The notes under the pieces are model-generated. The model made no database searches, was not told where the DNA came from, and saw only the letters and a program-made list of their open reading frames with translations. Both the position numbers and the translations under genes were made by a program. Below are positions 16,408 to 25,124 of a stretch of DNA of 64,000 nucleotides, in pieces (position 1 is the stretch's first letter; every line of letters begins with the position of its first letter). Source of the DNA: Pseudoalteromonas prydzensis (lineage in GTDB: Bacteria > Pseudomonadota > Gammaproteobacteria > Enterobacterales > Alteromonadaceae). Where the stretch lies: the NCBI RefSeq assembly GCF_011050055.1, contig NZ_DRGM01000079.1, positions 37,423 through 101,422 of the forward strand, read 5' to 3'.

Positions 16408-17451
16408 ATGACAGAGCATATCCCTCAAGCTCCACAAGGAGAGTTTGTTCTTTTTACTAGCGCAGACGGTCAGACGCGTGTTGAGTGCGGCTTTGAGTCC
16501 GATACCTTGTGGCTATCTCAAGCTGTGATGGCAGAACTTTACGATAAAGATGTTCGTACAATTAATGAGCACCTAATCAATATCTACAAGGAAGGTGAGC
16601 TTGTACAAAGCGCAACCATCCGGAAATTCCGGATAGTTCGATTAGAAGGTACTCGCCAGGTATCTCGCGAAATCGACCACTACAATCTTGATGCTATTTT
16701 AGCGGTGGGCTACAGGGTTCGTTCACAGCGCGGTACACAGTTTAGGCAATGGGCGACTGGGATATTAAAAGAATATCTTATCAAAGGTTTTGCTATGGAT
16801 GATGATCGTTTGAAAAATCCGCCAGTGGGCCAGTCTGTCGTTCCAGACTACTTTGATGAAATGCTTGAACGCATTCGCGATATTCGAGCTAGTGAAAGAC
16901 GTGTATATTTGAGGGTTAAAGAAATTTTCACAATGGCTGCCGACTATAATAAGCCATCCAATCAAGAGACTAATCGCTTCTTTCAAACTATACAGAACAA
17001 GTTGCACTATTCCTGTACCCAGATGACGGCTGCAGAGCTTATTTCCAACCGTGTAGATGCTAGTAAGCCAGATATGGGCTTAACCAGTTATAAAGGTGAC
17101 GAAGTGCGTAAAACAGACGTGACCGTTGCTAAAAATTATCTGCGGGAAGACGAAATTAAAGAGCTGAATCGGATCGTTAATATGTGGCTTGATTTTGCCG
17201 AAGACCAAGCCCTACGACGCAAGCAAGTATTCTTACAAGACTGGACAGATAAGCTCGATCAGTTTTTGAGCTTTAATGATCGGGAAGTTTTAAGCGGTGC
17301 AGGGAAAATCTCTAAAAAAGCTGCAGATGATAAGGCAAAATTGGAGTTTGATAACTTTGCAGAGAGACGCCGCCGCTTAAAAGAGGCTGAGGGGGAAAGT
17401 GCAAATATTTCTGCGCTTAAAGCTATAGTCAAAAAGGATAAAAAAGACTAA
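16408..17451 (+). CDS. RhuM-family protein
   Basis: 347 residues. The N-terminal half is the RhuM (virulence_RhuM) domain: FESDTLWLSQAVMAELYDKDVRTINEHL, ATIRKFRIVRLEGTRQVSREIDHYNLDAILAVGYRVRSQRGTQFRQWAT in pieces, and YLIKGFAMDDDRLKNP. The second half is helical and charged (RKQVFLQDW..KLDQFL). The molecular function of RhuM is not established. In genomes it recurs beside restriction-modification genes, as here, 133 bp after the McrC-like gene. The first part resembles phage antirepressor/Bro-N-type DNA-binding folds, which suggests a regulatory or anti-phage role (inference). It could be a passenger of the island. Confidence 0.85.
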   Translation: MTEHIPQAPQGEFVLFTSADGQTRVECGFESDTLWLSQAVMAELYDKDVRTINEHLINIYKEGELVQSATIRKFRIVRLEGTRQVSREIDHYNLDAILAVGYRVRSQRGTQFRQWATGILKEYLIKGFAMDDDRLKNPPVGQSVVPDYFDEMLERIRDIRASERRVYLRVKEIFTMAADYNKPSNQETNRFFQTIQNKLHYSCTQMTAAELISNRVDASKPDMGLTSYKGDEVRKTDVTVAKNYLREDEIKELNRIVNMWLDFAEDQALRRKQVFLQDWTDKLDQFLSFNDREVLSGAGKISKKAADDKAKLEFDNFAERRRRLKEAEGESANISALKAIVKKDKKD

Positions 17452-17604
17452 TAGCAAACGGAAATAATACTTTATTAAGCAAGTGGGTATTAAATTTGAT
17501 GTTAGTGGGTAAATAAATGCCCGTATTTACAAAGTGATTTACTAAGAAATATAGGGCATCTAAATAATTATTTCACAGTTAACTTTATACGTACTGTGTT
17601 TAGC

Positions 17605-17850
17605 TTACTTATAAAACGCTTCTACTGTGCCTTTTACTTTCATAAGCAATGGCTGGCCGCGACGGTCTAGCGCTTTAGGTGCGGCTACTTTAATCCAGCC
17701 TTCGCTAATATTGTACTCTTCAACATCAAAACGCTCTTTGCCGTTAAGTGTAATACCTATTTCATGCTCGAATACTTCTTCTACATAAAATTTGCTGCGT
17801 GGGTTGATCGAAAGTTGATCGGGTAATTCTGGTTTATTGGTATCAGTCAT
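17605..17850 (-). CDS. DUF3297 family small protein
   Basis: 81 residues from the ATG at 17850 (MTDTNKPELPDQLS), which matches the usual family start; an in-frame ATG five codons earlier is also possible. The body NPRSKFYVEEVFEHEIGITL, then GKERFDVEEYNISEGWIKVAA and ALDRRGQPLLMKVKGTVEAFY, is diagnostic of DUF3297, a conserved soluble proteobacterial family of unknown function. No clear Shine-Dalgarno is seen for either start. It flanks the defence island on its right side and looks like core genome. Confidence 0.88.
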   Translation of the reverse strand: MTDTNKPELPDQLSINPRSKFYVEEVFEHEIGITLNGKERFDVEEYNISEGWIKVAAPKALDRRGQPLLMKVKGTVEAFYK

Positions 17851-18304
17851 AATTGTGATCTGCATTGAATATATTGTGCGTCATTGTAGGCAATCACAGC
17901 TGTTTGCTCAATAAAAATTACTCGCACGCTTGTTGAGATTGCATTATATGTGGGGCCATTATTGTACTGCGAGTGGTGGCTTTTTTAGGTAAAAGTCAGC
18001 ACGCACTGTTATTTTAAAGTGGTTAACGGCACAGTCGGAGGCTTTATTATTTAATAGGTCAATAGGATATTCGTGATTAGGAATTTGTTGCAATCTTTGC
18101 CAATTACCAGACCCATCAAGTAAATAGGAGGTTTTCTGTGGCCCTCCTCGAAGCAGACAGTAACGTTATCGCTTAAGTTAAGTAATTATCAAGCAGGCTG
18201 GTTGCTGTTATTAAAATTATACAAAATTCAATTGTAATACTATAACGTCAGATAAATTTATGTTATGTTGTAACAAATCAATAAGCAACTTTAATACGTG
18301 GATC
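17851..18304. other. Intergenic region before siderophore receptor
   Basis: About 450 bp. It includes a probable gene fragment on the minus strand (17959-18165). The last 100 bp before the receptor are AT-rich and should hold its promoter. I looked for a Fur box and found no convincing match. Confidence 0.5.
17959..18165 (-). pseudogene. Unidentified gene fragment (C-terminal part)
   Basis: A 68-codon open stretch on the minus strand without a plausible start codon, bounded upstream by a stop. Its translation contains coherent protein-like sequence: LLRGGPQKTSYLLDGSGNWQ, then RLQQIPNHEYPIDLLNNKAS and NHFKITVRADFYLKKPP, ending at TAA 17961-17959. It looks like the surviving C-terminus of a degraded gene. 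The parent family is not recognised. Confidence 0.4.
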
Positions 18305-20377
18305 ATGAAGTACTCAGCATTAACTCTTGCCTTTGCGGCGCTCTCTTTTGGTTCTTATGCCACAGAGTCAGATATAGAAACCATTAGCATTGAACATAAA
18401 CAAGCCTTCCGAGGCGATATTCCAGTTAAAGAGTTGCCACAGTCAATTACCACATTAAGTAAAGAAATGATGGTCGATAATGGCATTACCAAGTTTAGAG
18501 ATGCGCTTGATTTTTCTGCTAGTATTTCTCGTAAAAATAATGGTGGCGCACTGTGGGATAGCTATTCTATTCGCGGTTTGTCGGGCAATGAAAATATGCC
18601 GTCGGGTTATTTAATTAATGGATTTAGTGGTGGGCGCGGGTTTGCAGGTCCTCGGGATGTATCAAATATTGAGTATATTGAGGTGCTAAAAGGTCCCGGC
18701 TCGGCTTTATATGGCCGCTCTGAGCCAGGTGGTACGATAAATATCATTACTAAAAAGCCACAGTTTTACCAGCAAGGCCAATTAAAAGCCGAATTTGGTA
18801 GCGAAGATCATAAACGTGTGCAAGGTGATTACACTAACGGATTAACTGATGATCTCGCTTTTCGAATTAACGGTGCATGGCAAGATAGTGATAGCTTTCG
18901 CGATTATGTACACCACGATAAATTTGTTATTACGCCATCGCTTTATTATCAGCTTAACGACAAGTCATCATTAACCTATGAGTTTGAGTATGTTGATCAG
19001 CAGCAGATGTATGATCGCGGCATTGTTGTACTTAACGATAATTTTGACACCGTACCTAGAAGCCGCTTTTTAGGTAACCCTAATGATGCGCCAACTAAAG
19101 TGCACTCTCGCGGACACCAACTTAATTATAATTACGATTTTAATCGCGATTGGTCACTCTTATTGGGGGGGAACTATCGAACCGCGACGTTAACAGGTTT
19201 TTCGTCTGATGCTGAACTATCTCCTCCAAGACAGACTTTGTCTTTAGATAACCCAATGCTTACGCGTCAACACCGTTATAGAGATTATTACTCTAATGAT
19301 TTGTCAGTACGCGCAGAATTAAGTGGTCATTTTGATATAGCAGATATAACCAATCATGTTTTGCTTGGTGTTGATGGGTATGACTATGAGCTACGCACTG
19401 GGCTTTATCGTTATCGCGGCGGTAAAGACACGTATACATTAAATATTTATCAGCCAAACTACAGTGCAGGGCAAGGCCCCGATGTTGCACAACTGTATGA
19501 AAACAACGAACAGCAAAGCGCATATGGTATTTATGTGCAAGATCAGTTAGACCTTACCGAGCGTTTTAAATTAATGCTGGGATTGCGGTTTGATGAAATT
19601 GAGCAGAATATTTTCGAGACTAAGTCAGGCGTTGCCTCAGATAGCACGATGAATCGACTTAGCCCACGCTTTGGGATGGTATATGAGCTAAATGATGCGA
19701 TTAACCTTTATACCAGCTATTCCGAAGGGTTTATACCTTTAAGTGGTACTGATGCTAAGGGTAAATCGTTTGGTTTTGAAGAAAGTGACTCGTTTGAAGT
19801 GGGTGTGAAGTTTGGCTTTGACAACGTTAGCGGTACCATCGCTTTATTTGATGCTAGCAAAGGCAACATGTTGGTGGCTGATGATAAGGGTTATTCAAAA
19901 CCTATTGGTAAAGTAACCAGTAAAGGTATTGAGGTTGATCTGACTGGTAGTTTAGGTGAAAACACTCAGTACACACTTTCGTATGCTTACGTAAAGGCTG
20001 AAACAGCCAAAGACATGATTAATGTTGAGTGGTTAGAGCCTATTCCTAAAGGTAGCCCGTTAGTTAACGTACCAAAAAACAATTTTTCGCTTGCTTTAAA
20101 TCACAATACCCGTGTACTTGAGCAAGACATTAAATTTGGTGGTCATTATCAATATATTTCAGAGCGACTGGGCGACCCAATAAGCTTATCTTTTAACTTA
20201 CCAAGTTATCAGCTGGTGGGCTTATTTGCGCAATGGCAGGCGACTGAACGGACAAATGTTTCACTTAATGTTGATAATGTTTTTGACGAAAGCTACATCG
20301 CCAGTAGCTACAACGCATTGTGGGCATACCCGGGCGCACCAACACAATTTAAGTTAGGTATAAGTTATGACTTCTGA
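18305..20377 (+). CDS. TonB-dependent siderophore receptor
   Basis: About 690 residues from the ATG at 18305 (MKYSALTLAFAALSFGSYA, a signal peptide); an in-frame ATG 15 codons upstream adds residues unlike a signal sequence. The plug domain shows the FhuA/FecA-type siderophore signature: VKELPQSITTLSKEMM, SIRGLSGNENMPSGYLINGF, SNIEYIEVLKGPGSALYGRSEPGGTINIITKKP (in pieces). The barrel ends APTQFKLGISYDF with terminal Phe. It imports a ferric siderophore or similar chelate, energised by TonB. The DUF1624 gene overlaps its end by 11 bp, so the two are probably one operon. Iron regulation is expected but I could not identify a Fur box. Confidence 0.93.
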   Translation: MKYSALTLAFAALSFGSYATESDIETISIEHKQAFRGDIPVKELPQSITTLSKEMMVDNGITKFRDALDFSASISRKNNGGALWDSYSIRGLSGNENMPSGYLINGFSGGRGFAGPRDVSNIEYIEVLKGPGSALYGRSEPGGTINIITKKPQFYQQGQLKAEFGSEDHKRVQGDYTNGLTDDLAFRINGAWQDSDSFRDYVHHDKFVITPSLYYQLNDKSSLTYEFEYVDQQQMYDRGIVVLNDNFDTVPRSRFLGNPNDAPTKVHSRGHQLNYNYDFNRDWSLLLGGNYRTATLTGFSSDAELSPPRQTLSLDNPMLTRQHRYRDYYSNDLSVRAELSGHFDIADITNHVLLGVDGYDYELRTGLYRYRGGKDTYTLNIYQPNYSAGQGPDVAQLYENNEQQSAYGIYVQDQLDLTERFKLMLGLRFDEIEQNIFETKSGVASDSTMNRLSPRFGMVYELNDAINLYTSYSEGFIPLSGTDAKGKSFGFEESDSFEVGVKFGFDNVSGTIALFDASKGNMLVADDKGYSKPIGKVTSKGIEVDLTGSLGENTQYTLSYAYVKAETAKDMINVEWLEPIPKGSPLVNVPKNNFSLALNHNTRVLEQDIKFGGHYQYISERLGDPISLSFNLPSYQLVGLFAQWQATERTNVSLNVDNVFDESYIASSYNALWAYPGAPTQFKLGISYDF

Positions 20378-21512
20378 GCAACTTAAAACCCGTATTCACA
20401 GTATCGACATCATGCGCGGTGTGGTTATTTTGCTAATGTTACTTGATCATGTGAGAGAGCGTTTTTTCTTGCACATGGCGGTATCTGATCCAATGGATGT
20501 TGACGTTACCTCTCCAGGGTTGTTTTGGAGTCGTTTTGCGGCGCACTTTTGTGCGCCCACATTTATATTTTTAACCGGACTTTCGGCGTGGCTTTATAGT
20601 CACCCAAGCTCAGGTAAAGTACGCTCTGCACGCAGCTTTTTAGTGAAGCGGGGATTATTTTTAATTGCCCTTGAAGTAACCATAATTTGCTTTTTGTGGA
20701 TTTGGTTTATCCCTACTATTTTTCTGCAAGTAATGTGGGCTATTGGCCTGTGTATGCTGGCTCTGGCATTACTAATTAACTTACCGCAACGACTATTATT
20801 AGCGCTTGGTTTGCTGATTGTGTTTGGCCATAACTTACTTACACCCATTAGCTTTAATCCTGGTGAGTGGGGCTATACCTTATGGACCATACTGCACGAT
20901 CGCGGCTTTATCTCTGAAGGTGGTTTAGTTAATGTAAAAATCAGTTACCCAGTATTACCATGGATTGGGGTTATTTTATTAGGTTATTGCGCAGGCCCTT
21001 TATATGCTTCGAGTCGCGACAGTGATGATAGAAAACAATGGTTAATTGGCTTAGGATTGGGCTGCATCGCTTTGTTTGCAATTTTACGCGGCTTAAATGT
21101 CTATGGCGAAACACTGCCATGGCAGCAATTTGCAAGCACGGCGCAAACGGCTATGTCGATATTTAACGTCACTAAATATCCGCCTTCACTGAGCTTTTTA
21201 TTGATCACTTTTGCGCTGATGTTTTTTGGCTTATGGCTGTTTGAACGGCCATTAAATCGCTTGACCAATGCCTTCAGAGTGTATGGCTCAGTGCCGATGT
21301 TCTTTTATCTTTTTCATCTCTATATATTATTGATTTTATACACAATTTGCAGGGCTATTTTTGGTGCTAATCATGGTGCGTATTTTGGCGTAAATGATAT
21401 TACATGGATTTGGTTAATTACGGTTGTGTTAGCGGTTGTTTTATATTGGCCAACTAAGGCATTTAGTGATTATAAACGTGTCGCCAAAAAACCGTGGTTA
21501 AAGTATTTATAG
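20367..21512 (+). CDS. DUF1624 membrane protein (acyltransferase-like)
   Basis: 381 residues, about ten hydrophobic segments, beginning RIHSIDIMRGVVILLMLLDHVRERF, the hallmark of DUF1624/heparan-alpha-glucosaminide N-acetyltransferase-like (YeiB/OpgC superfamily) proteins. The conserved Asp and His of the first helix (SIDIMRG...LDH) are present. Such proteins pass acetyl groups across the inner membrane to sugars, though many members are untested. The start codon lies inside the end of the siderophore receptor gene, which implies translational coupling. A role in modifying or processing a siderophore or periplasmic sugar is possible but only inferred. Confidence 0.85.
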   Translation: MTSEQLKTRIHSIDIMRGVVILLMLLDHVRERFFLHMAVSDPMDVDVTSPGLFWSRFAAHFCAPTFIFLTGLSAWLYSHPSSGKVRSARSFLVKRGLFLIALEVTIICFLWIWFIPTIFLQVMWAIGLCMLALALLINLPQRLLLALGLLIVFGHNLLTPISFNPGEWGYTLWTILHDRGFISEGGLVNVKISYPVLPWIGVILLGYCAGPLYASSRDSDDRKQWLIGLGLGCIALFAILRGLNVYGETLPWQQFASTAQTAMSIFNVTKYPPSLSFLLITFALMFFGLWLFERPLNRLTNAFRVYGSVPMFFYLFHLYILLILYTICRAIFGANHGAYFGVNDITWIWLITVVLAVVLYWPTKAFSDYKRVAKKPWLKYL

Positions 21513-21563
21513 TAACAAACAGCGGTATGGCGCAGCCTATTTATGCGCTAAAAAGCAATAGAA

Positions 21564-21587
21564 TAAGCGGTGTATGCACACCGCTTA
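21564..21587. terminator. Bidirectional hairpin between convergent genes
   Basis: Perfect 10-bp stem TAAGCGGTGT/ACACCGCTTA with an ATGC loop, between the stops of the DUF1624 gene and the mechanosensitive channel gene. Short, weak T tracts lie on both sides. Confidence 0.65.
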
Positions 21588-21589
21588 GT

Positions 21590-22900
21590 TTAAATCTTAC
21601 TGACAAAACCTTCGTTAAGTACTCTAACTTCGCGTTGCGGGAATGGTATTGCAATATCATGGGCTTTGAGGGTTTCTAGGATAATTAATAGCAAATCGCC
21701 ACCAACCCGATTTTTACCATCATCAATTCCTTGCATCCAAAATTCCACAAACATATTGATGCCATTATCACCAAAGCTATCTATTTCACAGTCAGGGCGC
21801 TCTTCAAATGGTATTTCAGGGCCGCTAATAACTTGCGGGTGCTGGGCAACAGCTTCTTTAATTATTGCGACCATGGCTCTGACATCGGTGGCGTATGCCA
21901 CACTAAAATCAACACGATAGCGCTGTTTTGGATCTTTATGCGTCCAGTTGGTCAACAGTGAAGAAATAAAGGTTTCGTTGGGAACCAGTATGTCTTTGCC
22001 GTCATAAGTTTCTAAAATTGCGTGGCGCATTTTGAACTCTCTAACAAAGCCACTTTTACCGTTTTCTAACTCAACAAAGTCGCCAATGGTGAGTGACTTA
22101 TCGAGTAAAATAATGATGCCAGAAATAAAGTTAGAGGCAATTGATTGCAACCCTAAACCTAGGCCAACGCCTAGCGCACCACCAAATACAGCTAGGGCGG
22201 TGAGGTTAACACCCATAATATTAAGCAGTAATAACGCGATGACACAAAACAAACCTACTTCAAAGAGTTTAGTAAACACTTCGCGGGTGCTGATATCTAG
22301 CGTTTGCTGGTTACGAATTATAACCTTACCAACATTGCTGGAGGCTCGCCCTAACCAAAATAAAATAGCACCAAAAAACAATACCCGCGTGAGTCCATAT
22401 AAGCTGACTTGGATATTGCCTAAATTAATGGAGACCGCTTCAAGGGTTTTAATAAATGCTGGTAAAAAGCCCAGTAAGTGCAACAGCAAAACGGGCAGGC
22501 CAACTAACTTAAACAGTGCCGACATAAATGGGCTGCTAACAAATTCTTTAATAATTGAGTAAGCAAACAGTAAGATGGCAATGTTGAGTGCAGTATTCAT
22601 TAACCACACTTGCAAATCAGCAGTGATGCCAATGGCGGTAAATATCTGTAATAAAATGATCGCCACTAGCGGGTAAACGATATTGCTGAGTCGAAACAGC
22701 ATAATATTTATTGGGTGATCGGACGCCACCTTAGTGTGCTTATCAACGCGTTTTTTAACTGTTTTTGAATAAATCCAGTAGGCGGCAGCGTAGCTGGTGA
22801 TGATCACTAATAATTGCAGATAGGTTGCTTGTTGACTAAGCATCGATTGGATCAATAACCAAACAGACTCAAATTGCTTGGCAAAAAATTCGCTATCCAT
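21590..22900 (-). CDS. MscS-family mechanosensitive ion channel
   Basis: 436 residues. Several N-terminal transmembrane helices precede the MscS pore helix and beta domain: NLTALAVFGGALGVGLGLGLQSIASNFISGIIILLDKSLTIGDFVEL (in pieces), then VREFKMRHAILETYDGKDILVPNETFI and the C-terminal alpha/beta cap (DCEIDSFGDNGINMFVEFW). The Gly/Ala-rich packing of the pore helix is intact. It would release solutes during hypo-osmotic shock from the inner membrane. It is a longer relative (extra membrane helices) of E. coli MscS. It faces the DUF1624 gene convergently and has its own promoter region upstream. Confidence 0.93.
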   Translation of the reverse strand: MDSEFFAKQFESVWLLIQSMLSQQATYLQLLVIITSYAAAYWIYSKTVKKRVDKHTKVASDHPINIMLFRLSNIVYPLVAIILLQIFTAIGITADLQVWLMNTALNIAILLFAYSIIKEFVSSPFMSALFKLVGLPVLLLHLLGFLPAFIKTLEAVSINLGNIQVSLYGLTRVLFFGAILFWLGRASSNVGKVIIRNQQTLDISTREVFTKLFEVGLFCVIALLLLNIMGVNLTALAVFGGALGVGLGLGLQSIASNFISGIIILLDKSLTIGDFVELENGKSGFVREFKMRHAILETYDGKDILVPNETFISSLLTNWTHKDPKQRYRVDFSVAYATDVRAMVAIIKEAVAQHPQVISGPEIPFEERPDCEIDSFGDNGINMFVEFWMQGIDDGKNRVGGDLLLIILETLKAHDIAIPFPQREVRVLNEGFVSKI

Positions 22901-23064
22901 AAGTCATACTTTTTTAGATAAAATTAGATGCTTTACTATGGCTGATAAGTTTGCAAATTTACAGAATAATTAGCCAGACTTTGCTCAACCTTCAACAGGT
23001 GTTAGTCAATAGAATTGTTAATTGAGCATGCCGCTAAACAAGAGATCAGGCAATGACCACGGTG

Positions 23065-23508
23065 TTATAACGCCAGTATTGCATCGCGATTACTTGGCGA
23101 CCAAGCTTTATCTGCCGCTTGTTGTTGCGTGAGCCAAATAAAGTTAGTGTGCTCATTGGGATCTAATTTGATGGCGATATCATCGGGTACGCAAATACTA
23201 AAAACATATTCGGTATTAATTAACGCGTTGGCTTGATAGCGATGTCGCCATGACTCTCTAATTGTATATTGATTGGTTTTTTGGTGATCGCGTATTGTTA
23301 AACCCAAAGCGCGGGCATCGATGTCTGTTTCTTCTAAAAGCTCTCGATACGCTGTTGTTAAAGGTGTTTCGCCTTCATCAATACCACCGGTCACTGATTG
23401 CCAAAAATTGGCGTCATCGGTACGTTGAATTAATAAACAGTCTTTATTTGCTTTATAAATAACAACCAGTACAGAGAAGGGTTTACGAAGTGGTTGGTTA
23501 TTTAACAA
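23065..23508 (-). CDS. nudB: Dihydroneopterin triphosphate diphosphatase (Nudix)
   Basis: 147 residues with the Nudix box: GGIDEGETPLTTAYRELLEETDI matches GX5EX7REUXEEXGU. The N-terminus (LRKPFSVLVVIYKANKDCLLIQRTDDANFWQSVTGG) and the C-terminal WLTQQQAADKAWSPSNRDAI closely follow NudB. The enzyme removes pyrophosphate from dihydroneopterin triphosphate, the second step of folate synthesis. It thus works downstream of GTP cyclohydrolase, a paralogue of which (folE2) is encoded at 57.6-58.6 kb. It stands alone here. Confidence 0.88.
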   Translation of the reverse strand: MLNNQPLRKPFSVLVVIYKANKDCLLIQRTDDANFWQSVTGGIDEGETPLTTAYRELLEETDIDARALGLTIRDHQKTNQYTIRESWRHRYQANALINTEYVFSICVPDDIAIKLDPNEHTNFIWLTQQQAADKAWSPSNRDAILAL

Positions 23509-23573
23509 AATAGAACCTTAAATAGCGTATGTTGAATCAGTTTACCTAACTACGAAATGTTTAACTAGCCAGA

Positions 23574-24302
23574 TCACATCACTAACAACCAAATACCCAG
23601 CAACAAGAGTAGTACATTCATTATTTTCAGAAACTGCGCAGTATTGAGTTTGCCCTGCAACCAGATCCCTAAACGATTACCACAAAAAGCAATCGGCAAG
23701 CTGGCAAGCGCAATTAACGCCCACTTTATTTCGATTAAACCCAGACTAATAAAGCCAATAAGCTTGATGGCATTCATCATCGCAAAAATAATCGCAACAG
23801 TAGCTACAAACTGTTTAGCTGGTAATTTTATGCTGCTGAAATACATGATTAGTGGTGGCCCACCTGCATGTATTAAGGTGCTAGTGGTGCCCGCTAAAAA
23901 GCCCATAACTGCAGCGCCAATACGGTTATTTACAGCATTTGCAGTAAATTGACTGAACGCTAAGCTGCGGATCGCAAACACAATACATAACATAGCTATG
24001 GCTGTTTTTATTACAGCTGCATCGAGCCAGCCAATTAAAGCGTGGGCGATTAACACACCAGTTAGCAAGCCCGGCAATAAGCGTTTTAGTTGTTGGGTAT
24101 GCCATTGTCGCCAGTAGCTTTTTAAACTAAAAATGTCGGCAACGATCAGTATCGGGAGCATTAAGCCGATTGCAGCAACAGGGGGCATTACTAACAGCAA
24201 CAATGGTACGGCAAACACCCCAAGCGCTCCGGCAAAACCCGATTTAGATACGCCAGTGAGTAATACAACAAAAGCAATGATCACTAAGGTTGTTACTGTC
24301 AT
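23574..24302 (-). CDS. TauE/SafE-family permease
   Basis: 242 residues with about seven to eight hydrophobic segments and the two-fold repeat of the sulfite exporter TauE/SafE (DUF81) family: GVSKSGFAGALGVFAVPLLLLVMPP near the start and GFLAGTTSTLIHAGGPPLIMYF in the second half. These inner-membrane carriers move organosulfonates, sulfite or other organic anions; the substrate here is unknown. It ends a minus-strand run with the pirin gene 12 bp upstream, so they are likely co-transcribed. Confidence 0.9.
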   Translation of the reverse strand: MTVTTLVIIAFVVLLTGVSKSGFAGALGVFAVPLLLLVMPPVAAIGLMLPILIVADIFSLKSYWRQWHTQQLKRLLPGLLTGVLIAHALIGWLDAAVIKTAIAMLCIVFAIRSLAFSQFTANAVNNRIGAAVMGFLAGTTSTLIHAGGPPLIMYFSSIKLPAKQFVATVAIIFAMMNAIKLIGFISLGLIEIKWALIALASLPIAFCGNRLGIWLQGKLNTAQFLKIMNVLLLLLGIWLLVM

Positions 24303-24314
24303 TTGTTTCCTTAC

Positions 24315-25004
24315 TTATGCTGGTAAATCAAACCATAACGCTTCTAGCTGGTCTTTAGCTGTGAGTGTTACTTGCTCATCGCTGCTCAAGGCGAATGCAT
24401 CACCTGAGCTAAAGGTATCTGTATTTGCGTCAACAGAGCCTGAGATTACATGAAAGTACCCTTTACGGTTACTGGTTTGCAAGTTATATGGTTGCCCTGC
24501 ATCAAGGTTTAAACGATAGATACTGGCATCTTGGTTGATGCTCACGCTGCCGTGTTCGCCATTTGGCGTAACGAGTGGCGTAAGCTGAGTTGTTTGCGGA
24601 ATACTTTTTTGCTCATAGCTAGGGGTTATACCACGCAATTTGGGTTGGATCCAAATTTGTAAAAAATGCGCCGTTGCTGAATTTGAAGCATTATATTCGC
24701 TGTGCATAATGCCACTGCCGGCACTCATCCGTTGTACGTCACCAGCAGGAACAATGTATTCATTGCCGGTGCTGTCTTGGTGTTTTAATGCGCCAGAAAT
24801 AACATAAGAGATAATCTCCATATCACGGTGTCCATGAGTGCCAAAACCTTGGCCTGCGCGTACTTTATCTTCGTTGATCACTCTAAGTACAGACACCCCC
24901 ATGTGTTTTAGATCATGGTAATGACCAAATGAAAAACTATGCTGGCTTTGTAACCAACCAAGATCAACTTGGCCGCGCTCGTTGGCTTTGCGTATATAGT
25001 GCAT
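24315..25004 (-). CDS. Pirin family protein (YhaK-like)
   Basis: 229 residues, bicupin. The N-terminal cupin has WLQSQHSFSFGHYHDLKHMGVSVLRVINEDKV, GFGTHGHRDMEIISYVISG and VPAGDVQRMSAGSGIMHSEYN, with the conserved His residues that hold the metal. The second cupin (about 150-229) is less conserved, as in YhaK-type pirins. Members act as redox sensors or quercetin dioxygenase-like enzymes; the role here is not certain. It is 12 bp upstream of the TauE/SafE gene. A second pirin gene lies at 27.9 kb. Confidence 0.92.
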   Translation of the reverse strand: MHYIRKANERGQVDLGWLQSQHSFSFGHYHDLKHMGVSVLRVINEDKVRAGQGFGTHGHRDMEIISYVISGALKHQDSTGNEYIVPAGDVQRMSAGSGIMHSEYNASNSATAHFLQIWIQPKLRGITPSYEQKSIPQTTQLTPLVTPNGEHGSVSINQDASIYRLNLDAGQPYNLQTSNRKGYFHVISGSVDANTDTFSSGDAFALSSDEQVTLTAKDQLEALWFDLPA

Positions 25005-25124
25005 AACTTTACTCCTGATTAAACACGAATTTTAATAGCAGCAGTATAAGTGTTATGAGAACGATTAAAATCGCTTTTAAAAGGACTTTTCGTTCTCGTT
25101 AATCGAATGAAAGCCCTTAATTAA

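Noticed and set aside
18180..18304. Fur box before the siderophore receptor
   Set aside because: I looked for GATAAT-type hexamer triplets and found none good enough to report.
22032..22562. 176-aa open frame antisense to the MscS gene
   Set aside because: Composition (long runs of S/T/N/P/K) mirrors the real gene's codon pattern on the other strand; no domain or ribosome site, while the MscS protein is complete.
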